DNA from: Posidonia oceanica
Taxonomy: Eukaryota > Streptophyta > Magnoliopsida > Alismatales > Posidoniaceae
Reading direction: 5' to 3'
Assembly (NCBI GenBank): GCA_037176725.1
Contig: JAZBRS010000020.1
Coordinates: 52,170,001-52,234,000 of the forward strand
Length of the DNA stretch: 64,000 nucleotides
Made by a program: the position numbers and the translations under genes. This document shows positions 44,781 through 57,244 of this stretch, one piece after another. The number at the start of each line of letters is the position of its first letter. Position 1 is the first letter of the stretch. Under the pieces are notes generated by a model. The model worked only from the letters and a program-made list of their open reading frames with translations, made no database searches and had not been told where the DNA came from.

Positions 44781-46075
44781 AAGTGATAAGTTGTCGGACT
44801 TATCAACCGGAGGGGATGAGTTTCGGATCATCAGCCGAGAGTGATAGTTTACGGTCCTATCAACCGGAAGCGATAGTTTACGGTTCTATCAATCGAAAGC
44901 GATAGTTTACAGTCCTATCAACCGGAGGCAATAGTTTACGGTCCTATCAATCGGAGGGTGCAGTTGTGAGTGATAGTTACTGGATATCAGCCGTAAAACA
45001 TGATTGCAAGTGGTAGTTTTGGATATCAGCCAAGGATGAGTTTTGGATCATCAGCTAGAGAATGATAGTTTACGGTCCTATCAACCGGAAAGAGCAATCC
45101 ATGAGTGATAGTTACTGGTTATCAGCCGTATAACGCAAATGCCTGCGATAGTTTTGGATATCAGCCAGAGAGCAATAGTTTACGGTCCTATCAACCGGAA
45201 GCGATACTTTACGGTCCTATCAACCGGAAGCGATAGTTTACGGTCCTATCAACCAGAAAGGGACATTTGCGAGTGATAGTTACTGGATATCAGCCGTATA
45301 ATACAATTGCAGGTGATAGTTTTGGATATCAGCCAAGGATGAGTTTTGGATCATCAGCCAGAAAATGATAGTTTACGGTCCTATTAACCGGAAAGAGCAA
45401 TTGCAAGGGATAGTTACTGGATATCAGCCGTATAACGTAATTGCAAGTGATAGTTTTGGATATCAACCAAGGATGAGTTTTGGATCATCAGCCAGAGAAT
45501 GATAGTTTACGGTCCTATCAATCGGAAGGTGCAATTACGAGGGACAGTTACTGGATGTCAGCCGTATAATACAACTGCGGGTGATAGTTTTGGATATCAG
45601 CCAAGGAGAGTGATGAGTTTTGGATCATCAGCCAAAAGAGGAAAGAGAGTGATGGGTTTTGGATCATCAGCCAAGAGAGAGTGATAAGTTTTGGATCATC
45701 AACCAAAAGAGGAAAGAGATTGATGAGTTTTGGATCATCAGCCAAAAGAGGAAAGAGAGTGATGAGTTTTGGATCATCAGCCAAGAGAGTGATGAGTTTT
45801 GGATCATCAGCCAAAAGAGGAAAAGGAGTGATGAGTTTTGGATCATCAGCCAAAAGAGGAAAGAGAGTGATGAGTTTTGGATCATCAGCCAAGAGAGTGA
45901 TGAGTTTTGGATCATCAGCCAGAAGAGGAAAGAATTGATAAGATGTCGGACTTATCGACCGGCAAATGAATAGAATGATAAGATATCGGACTTATCGGCC
46001 AGCAAAGAGAGGATGAAAGAATAGAATGATAAGATATCGGACTTATTGGCCGGCAAGATTGGGGCCCGTGACATC
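44781..46075 (-). repeat. E3 tandem hairpin array
   Basis: Many units of several related kinds: GATAAGT-TGTCGG-ACTTATC (44785-44804); repeated 29-bp GATAGTTTACGGTCCTATC-AACCGGAAGC units (about 44850-44960 and 45176-45260); GATAGTTACTGGATATC-AGCC; and 30- and 39-bp units of GATGAGTTTTGGATCATC-AGCC (45609-45930). Stems change sequence but stay paired. Long frames on both strands (for example 45548-45973) are translations of the repeat and are not genes. Confidence 0.85.
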
Positions 46076-46133
46076 TAGGCATATCAACAGGGGAGCGACA
46101 GGGTGTGATACCACAGGACATCTAAAAAAGATG

Positions 46134-46160
46134 CCCCTGGTATCAGGATGATACCAGGGG
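46134..46160 (-). other. 12-bp perfect hairpin in E3 3' region
   Basis: Arms CCCCTGGTATCA and TGATACCAGGGG around GGA, the same 27 nt as E2 26488-26514. It is followed in both elements by AGCC and then a third CCCCTGGCA-like copy of the left arm (46172 here). Confidence 0.85.
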
Positions 46161-46827
46161 ATAGCCGAAGCACCCCTGGCATCGAAAAGCGAAGGATAGA
46201 CAAAACTGACGTGTTTGTCAAACGAGTAGTTTGGGGTACCAACCCGATGGAAACTCAGCTGGGGATGCTTGGTAGCTTATCTTGACGGCGTGGGTCTGCA
46301 GAGATTCTTGACTCTGGATTGATTGCTGAGGACTTTCCTGCATCATGTTGGCAGCAAGTCTGGCCAGGGGCCTCAAGATATGATTGGCAAGGATCATGAA
46401 ATGCATTAAGCAGTCTTGAGGTGCAAGCAGACGGCATAAAACACATTTGCATTAATAGAACTGTTGATTACATGCCTGTGGCAGGTCAAAAGATACAGCA
46501 TAACTTGAAGGGAAACTAAACTAACAACTGCATAAGTGCCTTAGCTGGTATGGGCCTTCTTTGACTGCCTGGAGTCAGGGAACAGGGGGCCGCTTGGCGA
46601 GATTTCATTGATGGGCCAGAGCTCTTGGACCTCAATCACGTACTCAGGGGTGCACCCTATGCCTCTCACAGCTGCGATGTCTGTTGATCGCACCCCATGC
46701 TGCATTAGTTTGGCCAGCTCCTTTGTTGGGGCAGTTGTACTAAGGGGATATGTCTGAAGAAGCTTAGGTGCTGTGCTGTCAACAAAGGCACCCTGTCGGA
46801 AGTCAAACTAGCGCATGACCCTGATAG

Positions 46828-46832
46828 GGTGG
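46828..46832. repeat. Solo LTR target duplication, left (GGTGG)
   Basis: GGTGG directly before TGTTGACACC at 46833; identical to 52716-52720. Confidence 0.9.
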
Positions 46833-49800
46833 TGTTGACACCCCATTTTGACAGGCTTGATCAATTGGAATCTCCTGGTAGCTTCTGGATTCAAATCTAG
46901 GTCCAAACCTACACAATCCTTTTCATCCTTCTCTCCAAAACTAGCCCAAACTTAACCTAGAATTACACCCCTTTCCCAAGCCCAAAAACTACCCAAAAAC
47001 CATAGGAAAACTCACCATTCCCAACTTAGCAAATCTACCCAAAAACTCTCAAAAATTTCAAACCAAAACCACTCCCAAAAACCCTAGAAAACCTAGGTAA
47101 AACTACCCTTTTTCTACACCTCAAAACCCTACCAAAACTTTCCCAAAACTAAACCCAAACCCTAAGTCCAACACTAGAGACCTTAAGCCACACACTTCGT
47201 AAATTTCACCTCTTTTCAAAACCCCTAACCCCTTCATTTACCCAAATTATCCTTTTCTCTCTCCTAGATTATTCTTTTCTCTCTCCTCTCTCTCTCTCCT
47301 GATTATCCTCCTTTTCCCCCTTCTCTCCCTTCTTCTTGCCTGGCTATGGGCCCCCCTTGTGCATCTATCTCTTCTGAATCTTATTTGTATTTTTACCTTA
47401 GTTTTAGCATTTTCTTTGGCTTTCTAAAAAATGTTTTCTTTCAACTACTCTCTTTCTTCTTTACTCCTCCATTTCTCCTTTTCCTTCTTCCTTTTCCTTT
47501 TCTTTTCCTTTCTCTTACTAAATCCCTAAAAAATCCTTAAAAACGTCTAAAACTCTAAAACAAAAGGAAAACAAACCAGAACCCTAAAAGAAATAATTAA
47601 AGACATTAAACAAACAATTAAAAACCAAAACCTAACTAAATCTAGCTAAGATGGAAAACCATGAATGCAAGCTAAAAAATGCAAAACAAACAAAAAGAAA
47701 ATGCTGTAAAATCAAGGAAAAAACCAAAATGTAATCAAAACAAGCAACGATAAAAACCCTACTAAAAATAATCAAAAACAAATCCTAAAAGGAAAAGAAA
47801 ACAATTTAAAAAAAACACTAAGACAACTACTTAAGAAAAAGAGAAACACAACTTAACAAATCTAAAAAGAACAATTCAAAAACCTAACTAAAAGGAAAAA
47901 ACAAACAATAAAAAATCTAAAAACACTTAATTAAAAACTTAACAAGAAAACTTAACTAAAAAAATATTAAAAGAACTTAACAAACAAAAATAAAAAACAA
48001 ATCAAAGAAGACATAAGAAAAAAGGCTAAAATCAAAAATCTAAAACTCACCCTAATTAATTTAAAAACAAACTTTAAAAAATCCTAGTTAACATCCCAAG
48101 TATTTAACAAGAAAAAAATAATTAAAAAACAATTTCAAAGACTTAAAAAACATTTGAACAAATCAAAAACAAAGAAAACCCTAATCAAAGCTAAAACTTT
48201 TCTTAATTAACTAATTAAAAAACAATCTTATAAAAACCAAACTAAAATCCGAACTGAAACACAACTACCCTAAAAACATTTTCAAATCTTTTCTATTTCT
48301 ATTTTATTTTTATTTTATTTTAATTTTTCTTCCCCTTCTTCCTTTCTTTTTCTTCTTCTTCCTCTCTTCTTCTTTCTTTTTCAACTTTTCCTTTCTTTTC
48401 TCTGGCCCAGTCTGGCCTGTTGGCCCTCACCACCTTCCTTCTTTCTTTTCTTTCTTTTATTTCTTTTCCCCGGCTCGCGGCCCGGCCCGCAGTCCACCTT
48501 CTTCCTCTTCTTCCCTCCTTCTTCTTCTTCTTCCTCCATAGTTCCCCTCCCACCAGTCTCCCTCTCCTCTTCAAAAATTTGATTTCTTTTCTCCCTTCCG
48601 ATCACCACACCTCCAACTCAACTCTTCCTCTCTCGCATCTCAACAGGATCTCCGGGGGCATTGATTGCGCGTCGCCTCCGTCGTCCTTCACTGCTGCCAG
48701 CTGCTGCTCCTGCCGGTGGATTTTCAAAATCCAGCACGCGTCGTCCTTCAGCAGCTGATAAAACCCCCTGCAATCTCCTCCTTCTTTCGCCTTTTGTCGT
48801 CCGAGAGAGAGAGAGAGCAATCCAGAGCAGAAGCCACCCAGAACTCCCTCCTTCTTCCACTGAAATCAACCCCCCTTCTTCCTCTTTCATTTCATCCCAA
48901 CCAGAGCATCCAGTGCCCTTCAAACCTCTCCATTTCCACCCCCCAAATCCACCCAAGCATCCAGCATCACAGCCCCTCCATTCCACGACCAAACCATCTC
49001 TGAATTTCACTCCATCCACCTGAAACCACAACAGAACCCAACGCCACCTCCACTCCAAACTTCCCGTCTACATAGACCCACAAATCCCCCCAAACTTCTC
49101 CCAGCAAACCACTGGAACACCACCTTCCTAAACCACCAGAGCCTTAGCCATCTCCTCCCCCACAGCCGGAGCCATCCACAGCAAACACCTCTGCCCCTTT
49201 TTTTCCAGAAAATCACCCAGCGACCAATCTCCCTCTCCAGCCTTTTCCCAGCCCTCCTAAGCATCCACACACACTCACCAAGCAACCAGAAGCTCGCCGG
49301 TACCCTCCAATTGAACCAAGGAGCAGTACATCACCACCCCCACCTCAGACGACCTCCTGTGCACCCAAAAGTGCTATTTCTTGCTCCAGTCGTCGAAGCT
49401 GCCTTCCAACCATTCAGCAAGCTCCGGAGGACTCCGCGGAGCAGTTCCAAGCGCCCATGAGCCACTGACGACGTCTCCAGCAGTCGGACGACCACCGCCA
49501 GCATCTGCAAAACCCACCTACGTCGGGGGAACGCTCCGGACGCCAGAACAGGTGCCATCTCTTCCCATTAGTTTAGTTTTTTCCTTTGCGTGCTTCCTGG
49601 CCCTTTAGACTAGGGTTCCAGCCCCTCTTCCGCCGGGTTGTCGCCGCCGTCATCTCGTCTTCTCCGGCGAGCACCACGACTGGAATCGCCGCTCCATGAG
49701 TAGAACCGGCTTCCAACCATCGCCCGAGCTCCGAACTGACTTCAGGAACGCAGCCCTGCCTTCAGATCGCATCGACGACGCTCCGATCGTCTTCCCTGCC

Positions 49801-52715
49801 TCTGAGCAGGTCTGCAGACCTTCGACGCCACTTCTGGCCATCACCAGGCTTCGTCACAGCTCGCCGACACCTCTCAGATCTCCGTCTACCTTCGGTGAAG
49901 CTTGCCGACCGATCAGCACTTCTCCAGCAGCCCCCCTCCACCGGTCATGGCCACTGATAGCTTTTGCTACAATGTCCATGGCCGCTGGCTTTCTACTATT
50001 CCTTTATTTTTCCATTGCCATGCTATTTTGCCATTAAATTGCATTTTCAGCTCCTACTTTTATTTTATTACATTCTGGTCCTGCCTCTGTTTAAGATTCA
50101 TTTAATTTTGAATTTAAATCTTATTAAATTGCATGAAAAACTTAAAAAACTGTCTAATTGCATGTTGGTCCTTCTGCTGTGTTTTCTATTAAGTTCATTT
50201 TAGTTCTGGCCCTCTGGTTTTTCATTATTGCATGTTAGTCCTTCAGTCAATAATCTGATTTAATGCTTTAAGTTTACCTTAGTAAATTGCATTTTTAAAC
50301 CCTGTCCTTTTCATCATTTGCACTTTAGTCCTCTGTTCTGTTAACTTATGCATTTATTTTTCAACTTTTCTTACTACATTGCATTATTTCCCCCATGCAT
50401 TTTAATTTTTGCATATAGGTCCTCCATATCATGCACAGCATCTGTTTTTTTTTTAACTTTTACCTTATTAAATTGCATTTTAGACCCTGCATGTTTAAAA
50501 ATTACACATAGGTCCTCTACATGTTTATAAAACTCATTTAAATGCACATTTTTGCTTATTAAATTGCATTTTAGACCCTACATATTTAAAAATTGCACAT
50601 AGGTCCTCTGTTTGCATTCTCAGATCATTTAAGACCACTGTTTTGCTTACAAAATTGCATTTCAACCCCTGCATGTTTCAAAATTGCATGTTAGTCCTCC
50701 ATATGATTTCAAAACTTATCCTAATGCATGTTTACCTTATAAAATTGCATTTTGAACCCTGTATTTTGCAAAATTGCAATAAGACCCTCCAATTTTCAAA
50801 AAATTTGCATAAAAGTCCCCTAACTTTTCAAAATCTTTGCATTTAGACCCCCACTTTTTCAAAAATTGCACATAAGTTCCCAAGTTTTCTAAAAAGTCAT
50901 CCTTAGCTCTTTTCTTGCATTTTTGCATGCATTGCACTCATGCATCTTTGCATTTAACATTCTTGCACACACTTAAGCATTTTTAGCTCCTATTTACATG
51001 GGAGGACCTATTTTGCACACCCCTAGGACCTCCTGTACACCTAGATCCCTTCTTCTCCCCTATTCTGGCCCCTCTGCCTTGAAGCTGGGATATCTTCAGA
51101 TCTGACCGTTGTATCTTCTCAACCAAGCTATCTGGACGACCCTGGCGGAGCACTCTTCAGCATGGACCAAGCATTTCTCGGATCAGGCTTCAGATTTCCA
51201 AGGTAAGTCCTCCTGAACCCCTGCACAACATTCATTTGCACACTATTTGCATCCCATGCATTGTTTTTGCTTTCTGATTTCTCGAGCATGTAGAATAGGA
51301 CCTCCTCTTCTCATCTATCAACACTGTCTCCTCTTTTCGCGTACTCCCAGTGCTTTGTATTGCGTTTCCCCTGGATTCACCACTAATTGTGACTTTCTTC
51401 CCCCTTTTCCACGATCCAATCGCATCGCGAGCTTTTGGCAGCGTGCGAGACACATCATGGGACACTTTGGTGGGAAACAGTCAAAAAACAGTGGTAATCC
51501 CTCCACTTGCTTCTCTTCCCCTTTGTAGGTCTTCACACCTACTTTGCATGGTCCCTAAACAGTGTCTGTTCCCACATACGCAGTGTTTGCCTCCTCTTTT
51601 GCTTCTCCTGCCCTTTCTCTCTACATCTGCATCTGCATGGCTTTATCGATGTTTTATTTCGCCTGCTTCGGCACTGTTTTGCGTGTCCGCTTTGCTTTTG
51701 GCACCGTTTTGAGTGCCCGCTTTGCTTTTGGCATCATTTTGCGTGCCCACTTCATCTTTGGCACCGTTTTGCATGCCTGCTTCGCTTTTGGCACCGTTTT
51801 GCATGCCCGCTTCGTCTTTGGCATCGTTTTGCGTGCCCACTTTGCTTTCTGGCATCGTTTTGCGTGCCGTTCTTGTTTCCTGTACCTTTTCGCATGCTGC
51901 TTTGTTTTCTCGCACTATTTCGCATGTCGCTTTGTTTTCTGCACCGTTTCGCGTGCTGTTTTGTTTTCTCACACCGTTTTGCGTGCTGGCTTTGTTTTCT
52001 CGCACCGTTTCGCGTGTGGCTTCTGTTTCTCGCATCGTTTCGTGTGTGGCTTCTGATTTTACTGCTGTTTTGCTTTTCCATCTGCATTTGCATATAGGGC
52101 AGTGATGCTTACTGCCTGGAGTTCTCACGAGCTAGGTTTCGCCCGGTTCGGAACACAGACAGCGTTGCTGAGCACTTAGATTGCATGTTTACTTCCTTGC
52201 ATTGCATCCCATCACTTAGAGCACACCTATGAGCATTCATTCAGGCATTCATGAGCATTTAGGCATTCAAACCTGCATTTCCCTGTGCGTGCGAGCGTAA
52301 GCTTAGAAAGACCGATTCTCGGGCGTGTCGGGGGTGCCTAACACCTTCCCTGCACGTAACAGGAGTCCTTGCCCAGTCTTTTGGCCCGCAATGACCATAT
52401 TGCCCTTATCCTAGACATGAGTCATATCATCTGCATTCATTTGCATTTGTTTTCTTTTTGCATTGCATCTTTCACTTGGTTTTGCGTGTTAACTCACGCA
52501 TTTCCCCCGATTTTCCTTGTCTTCTAATAATAGACACGGTGGTGACTCTAAATTGTCTTATCTCCTTCTTTTCTTATCTTTTCTCCTCTGTTCTAAGTGT
52601 TTTCGAGTTGAGCCCTCCTCCTAGGACATAGCCGCTTATAGTGAGCCTAATTCCGATCGGTGCACGCGAGCTTCTGGTAGTGTGCATGGATGATCTGAAC
52701 ACTGGGATTACTACA
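46833..52715 (+). mobile_element. Solo LTR of the same family, plus orientation (5.9 kb)
   Basis: Begins TGTTGACACCCC, ends GGGATTACTACA, flanked on both sides by GGTGG with no primer site or polypurine tract, so it is a solo LTR left by recombination between two LTRs of a once full element. Modules appear in reverse order to the other copies: A-rich stretch (47530-48300), CT-rich tract (48300-48610), C-rich block (48610-49960), ~91-bp repeats (50030-50960), donor-like CAAGGTAAGT (51199-51208), GGCACCGTTTTGCGTGCC array (51660-52080) and GGGTGCCTAACACCTTCC (52332-52349). It is the youngest insertion of the nest. Frames inside are not genes. Confidence 0.93.
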
Positions 52716-52720
52716 GGTGG
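52716..52720. repeat. Solo LTR target duplication, right (GGTGG)
   Basis: GGTGG directly after ...ATTACTACA at 52715; pairs with 46828-46832. Confidence 0.9.
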
Positions 52721-53630
52721 TATTCCACACCCGTAGTGAATCCTGGTAGCACAATCAGCCGTATGTCGCGTGTGCTGAAGAAGACAGTGAATGGTTCGGC
52801 CATAGAGGGGATGATACGCCAGGTTACTGCGTCATCGGTCAGCTCCAATAGCCTCTCATATTCTTCCTTGACGCTCTTGACTGTCTTGGCACGGCCGCTG
52901 TTGCAGTAGGCTTCAAAAGCATGCCCTTGGGGGTGCAGGAGGTCCATCTCTAAGTGTGCGGCTAGCCAGACTTGTATAAGTGCTCCGCAGCCATGGAAGT
53001 GGCAGCAGCGATGTGAGATGCGGTCCAGCCTATGATATGTTTCTGCCAGAACAACCGGTGCCAGGTCTATCTGCCGGGTCACCACAACAAGTGCTATTTC
53101 TGCAATCTCGATGGCCACTGTCAGTCAGCCATGAGTAAAGACCAGCTCGCCTAGGAAATGGATAACAAACCCTCGGAGCCACAGCTCATCTCCGAGTTCA
53201 GTGTGTTTTCCATGACATCATCAAAGTACGCTAGGCGAAGCAGGGGCGTGGGCCCGTTGGTACAGATCAGTCTTTGCTGGCAGCTTCGAGTAGAGAGCCC
53301 AATCAGTTGGCTCAGGACTACAATGTATCCATCACGCCTCATGAAGATAGGCGGCCCCATGATCTTGGAGAAGCCACAGATCCGGCGCACTTCTTCCAGT
53401 GTGGGTGTCAATTCAGTTCTACCAAAGCGGAAGACATGGTGCGCCGGTTTCCAGAACCTTGCAATGGCGCACAAAAGATGGCGGCTCACTTCTACATCAG
53501 CAGCCTTCAACAGTTTGGTTGGAATGCCCCATAGGCGCAGCTTTTCGCAGTCATCTTTGGTAAGCTTGCCGATCCACTCTCGCAGGGTCTCGGAGCAGTG
53601 TGCCGGGGTCACTAGAGTAGGGAAACCCAT

Positions 53631-55080
53631 TACGCAGACCACGGGATGTAGGCAGATAGCTGCCGCAGAATCTCTAGGTACCTGTTACCAAGACTGTAGA
53701 TCATCAAATTTCATGCTAGTACATACTCAATGACTGTAAGCAGATTCTGAAGCTGGTAAAGCAGTTCAACATATTTAGCAGTAAACATTCAGAACATAGC
53801 AATTAAGCACATATAAGTAGGGGATTCTGCTGACACGAGGGTAGGAACTGGCAGGAGTTCTGGACCAACGCAGCTCGATGATGCCAACACGTGTTGAGTA
53901 GGAGTACTGTCTCAGTGCTAGAGCAAGTCTTGCAAGGCGGAATAATTAGAGGAAGAGGGGATGATTGGAAATGCAGATGCATGCATGATTTATGATTGGT
54001 GTGGTTTGCCCTCAGCATACGGAGTGCTTTGGTGCCTACTGTTTAGGAATGGAGCGGTTCCTGACTCACTGGACTCTACTCAGACTCCTAACTTGTCGGT
54101 GGCACTCTGGGAAAGGATGTTGGTGATGTTTGGTGGTGGTGTAGAGAGGATAGGCTACATGCCAAACTCTTAAGGACTTTTATCTACTCTTTTCCCTTTT
54201 CTTGTCTCTTTTGCTTCTATAAAGGGGTGTAGGGCCCTCCCTGTCCCTGTCTTGGAGACAAGGAGGACCTAGCTTGACTTTTGGCTCTTCTCTGGGGTAG
54301 GTGAAAGGTGCGGGATTACTTTGCTCACTTTCACTTTTTGGAGTTGACTTTTGCTTCTCTTTTTTTTTCTTTTCTATCATTCTCTTTTTCTTTTCTATCA
54401 TTCTCTTTTTTCTTTTCTATCATTTTTGTTTCTTTTTGTTGTTTCTTTTTTTTTCTTCTTTTCTCTTCTCCTTTTTTTTTTCCAGGCTTGCAGGTCTCCG
54501 CTATCCCCACCCTAGAGGAAATGGGTGCCTGGCTTCTGAGACATGGGGGCTAGGACTTTCTGGTGTGAACTTTGGCTCTCTCTTCCTTTCTTTTCTTGTG
54601 CATCCAGGCATGGGCATGTATTCCTTTCTGGCTAACACCTAGCATTCTTCTAGGAGTGTAAGTCCTTAGGTGTTTGGGCATTTTGCCCGCTCTCACTGAG
54701 GGGTGGCTCCCTTACTAGCTAAGACATCTAAGTAGTGTCAGGTGAGGTCGGGAGACTCCTTCCATAGTAGGCAAACACCTCCGATTTTCATCACCGGGCA
54801 ATATGCAATGCATGATTTGAGAAGATGACGATGATGATTATAAAAGGGGTAAAGGACGGAACGAACGGGAATGCAGTGACAAAAATGTAGAAGATAGAGC
54901 AAAGTGATGTATGAAGATGTACAGTGGCAAAGACAGGGGAGATAGGATGAAAAGAGGGACGAAAGCGTGCAAGGGGGTGGGAGTACAAGAGGTGGGACAA
55001 AGAAGAATGATCTGCAATGGTTGCTCCAGGCTACTGATAGTATTTCTTGAGGTAGCACAAGTTGACCGACTTGGACTACT
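53631..55080 (-). other. E3 spacer between integrase and extra ORF
   Basis: Non-coding by inspection. A pyrimidine-rich stretch at 54330-54490 contains three copies of a TCTTTTTCTTTTCTATCAT-like repeat (a GA tract on the sense strand). The rest is unremarkable. This may hold the 5' signals of the extra ORF if that is expressed from a spliced RNA; a GA tract beside a pyrimidine-poor sense strand gives no obvious acceptor site. Confidence 0.5.
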
Positions 55081-56234
55081 CAACCTGGTCCATGTCCTCA
55101 AGAGTTACAGCGCCACCTGAGAAGATCTGCTTGACCACAAAGGGGCCACGCCAGTTAGGTCGGAATTTGCCTCGACCGTCAGGTAAATGAATGGTGCGCA
55201 AAACGAGATCTCCTAGCTGGAAGCTTCAGGGCTGGACTTTCTTCAAGAACGCTCTAGCCATCCACTTCTGGTAACAGTGAGCATTATGCAAAGCTTGTAG
55301 TCTATGCTCATTAATCAGACTCAGTTGGACGCAGCGGTCTTCGACCCATTATGCCTCTTCCAACTCAGCTTCTTGTAGGATCCGCCGTGAGGGGATCTCT
55401 ACTTCGACAGGTAACACCGCTTCCATGCCGTACACCAGAGAGTACGGGGTGGCTCCCGTCGAGGTCCGGATTGATGTCTTGTACGCCCAAAGCACGTACG
55501 GGAGCTTGTCATGCCAATCCTTGTGGGTTTCTGCCATCTTCTTCATGATTTTGATAATGTTTTTGTTAGCAAACTCCACTGCTCTGTTCATCTGTGGTCG
55601 ATAAGACAAGGACCTGTGGTACTTGATCTTGAGACTCTGCAGGTATTCCTTGGTCCTTTTGGCAATGAAGTTAGTGCCATTATCAGAGATGATAAGAGGC
55701 TGCTTCCACCCACTTAGTAAAGTAATCGATCGCTACCAGGATGTAGCGATGACCATTCAAAGCAGCAGGGTGGATGGTGCCAATGACATCGATCCCCCAG
55801 GTGGAGAAAGGCCATGGCGAAGACATGTTATGCAGCTATTGTGGGGGAGCCCTGATGAAGTTACCATGGATCTGGCAGTTGTGGCATTTACGCACGAACA
55901 GACAGCAGTCCGCTTCCATGGTCTGCCAGAAATATCCTTGGAGCATGATCTTCTTGGCTAGGAGGACGCCGTTCATGTGCGGGCCACAGGTCCCTGCATG
56001 CACTTGAAGCATCAGCGTGTCAGCCTCCAACTTGTTCAGGCAGCGTAATAGCATCTGATTATATGATCTTCTGTATAGCTGCCCTGCCCCTAACACATAC
56101 TTTGACTCTAGACGCGTCAGAGTTCTTTTGTCTGCTGCTGAGGTACCAGGTGGAAGGCTGTCGGATTCCAGGAAAGTCTTAATGTCATGATACCACGACC
56201 GCTCTTCTGCTGGATCTACCTCCTCTATGCTCAT
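55081..56234 (-). pseudogene. pol (INT): E3 integrase
   Basis: The zinc-binding HHCC domain reads VHAGTCGPHMNG then CLFVRKCHNCQIHGN. The DDE core follows after a stop with TWGIDVIG (first Asp) and VAIDYFTKWVEA, then YRPQMNRAVEFANKN holding the catalytic Glu, and TGATPYSLVYGMEAVLPVE, typical of Ty3/gypsy plant integrases. The tail LGDLVLRTIHLPDGRGKFRPNWRGPFVV is the GPF/Y-type C-terminal module, ending VNLCYLKKYY. Integrase joins the DNA copy to the genome. Stops near 55836 and 55349 and frameshifts in the core kill it. Confidence 0.88.
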
Positions 56235-56299
56235 ACAATGTGTGGGCTGCTCTATGCAGGTAACTGATACATCTACCGCACTGTCTTTAGGTATACTGA

Positions 56300-57244
56300 G
56301 TCAGGATGCTAGAGTTGCTAGTGCGTCTGCATACGCGTTCTTTGCTCTATTCATATATGTGAAGTAGATGCTCCCAAATTCTTCCATTAGCTTCAGCAGG
56401 TGTTCGTGATATGGCACAAGTTTTGGATCTTTTGTCTTCCAGTTGCCATTCACTTGAGAGATCACTAACATGGCATCGCCGTGCACATGCAGCTTCTACG
56501 CCTTATGCTCGAGGGCGACTTTCAATCCCAGGATGCATGCTTCATATTCCGCTTCATTGTTTGTACAAGTGAAAGTCAGCTTTCTCGCAAAACGAATCAT
56601 CTGTGCCTGGGGCGTGGTCAGCACTGTGCCTACGCCTCGGCCCTTCTTGTTGACAGCGCCATCAAAGTAGAGCTGCCATTCCTCTTGGTCTTTCGGATCT
56701 TTCTCCTCAGAGTCCTCCATTGTAAAGAGAATGTCCTCGTCAGGGAACTGCGTCTGGAGTGGTTGGTATTCAGGCAGAGGAAAATTAGCAAGGTGATCTG
56801 CCATGGCCTGGCCCTTCATGGATTTCTGTGTGACGAAGGTGATGTCGTACTGAGATAACAACACCTGCCACTTGACACATCTGCCCAGCATGGCCGGCTT
56901 CTGAAAGAGGAACTTGATAGGGTCGTGTCGGCACAAGAGCTGTACTGGGTATGCCATCATATAGTGCCTTAGTTTCTATGCAGCCCAGACAAGGGATAAG
57001 CAGGTCTTCTCTATTATGCTGTACCTGGCCTCACATTCATTAAACTTCTTGCTCAGGTAATAAATGGCGCGCTCCTTTCTACCAGATTCGTCATGTTGGC
57101 CCAAGACGGCGCCCATAGAATGCTGCGTGGTAGAAAGGTAAAGAAGTAAGGGTCTCCCTAGCGTGGAAGGAACTAGGACAAGAGGCTTGATTTTATCAAA
57201 TGCAGCCTGGCATTCTTCGCTCTAGTCGATTTGTGCATTCTTCT
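56300..57244 (-). pseudogene. pol (RH, aRNH): E3 dual RNase H domains
   Basis: The first domain, just after RT, has KERAIYYLSKKFNECEARYS and DITFVTQKSMKGQAMADHLA, the usual gypsy RNase H and connection. The second starts EEWQLYFDGAVNKKGRGVG, continues CTNNEAEYEACILGLKVALE, LHVHGDAMLVISQVNG and ends NAYADALATLAS. The D-G, NNEAEYEA, D-S/L-V and DALA pattern is the archaeal-type RNase H that marks the Tat lineage. Together they would degrade the RNA strand and leave the polypurine primer. Stops at about 56500, 56300 and 56980 break the frame. Confidence 0.85.

Larger units (their letters stand above)
46541..53630 (-). pseudogene. Extra 3' ORF of E3 (plant mobile domain/DUF7745-like), split by solo LTR
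   Basis: ATG at 53630 (MGFPTLVTPAHCSETLREWI) and a TAA at 46543-46541 enclose about 400 codons once the solo LTR and one GGTGG copy (46833-52720) are discounted. Recognisable segments are RFGRTELTPTLEEVRRICGF, GPPIFMRRDGYIVVLSQLIG, and a C-terminal part with WRIIPSMAEPFTVFFS crossing the LTR insertion site. The TPTLEE motif in a helical domain is the signature I know from plant mobile/DUF7745-type proteins, found in host genes and transposons. The gene sits 3' of integrase in the sense direction. A frameshift near 53150, a TGA near 53128 and a TAG at 46810-46808 break it. Function is unknown. Confidence 0.6.

Noticed and set aside
45548..45973. Open frames on both strands with repeated FWIIS or DDPKLIT units.
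   Set aside because: They are translations of the 30/39-bp hairpin array; repeat units whose lengths are multiples of three stay open by default.
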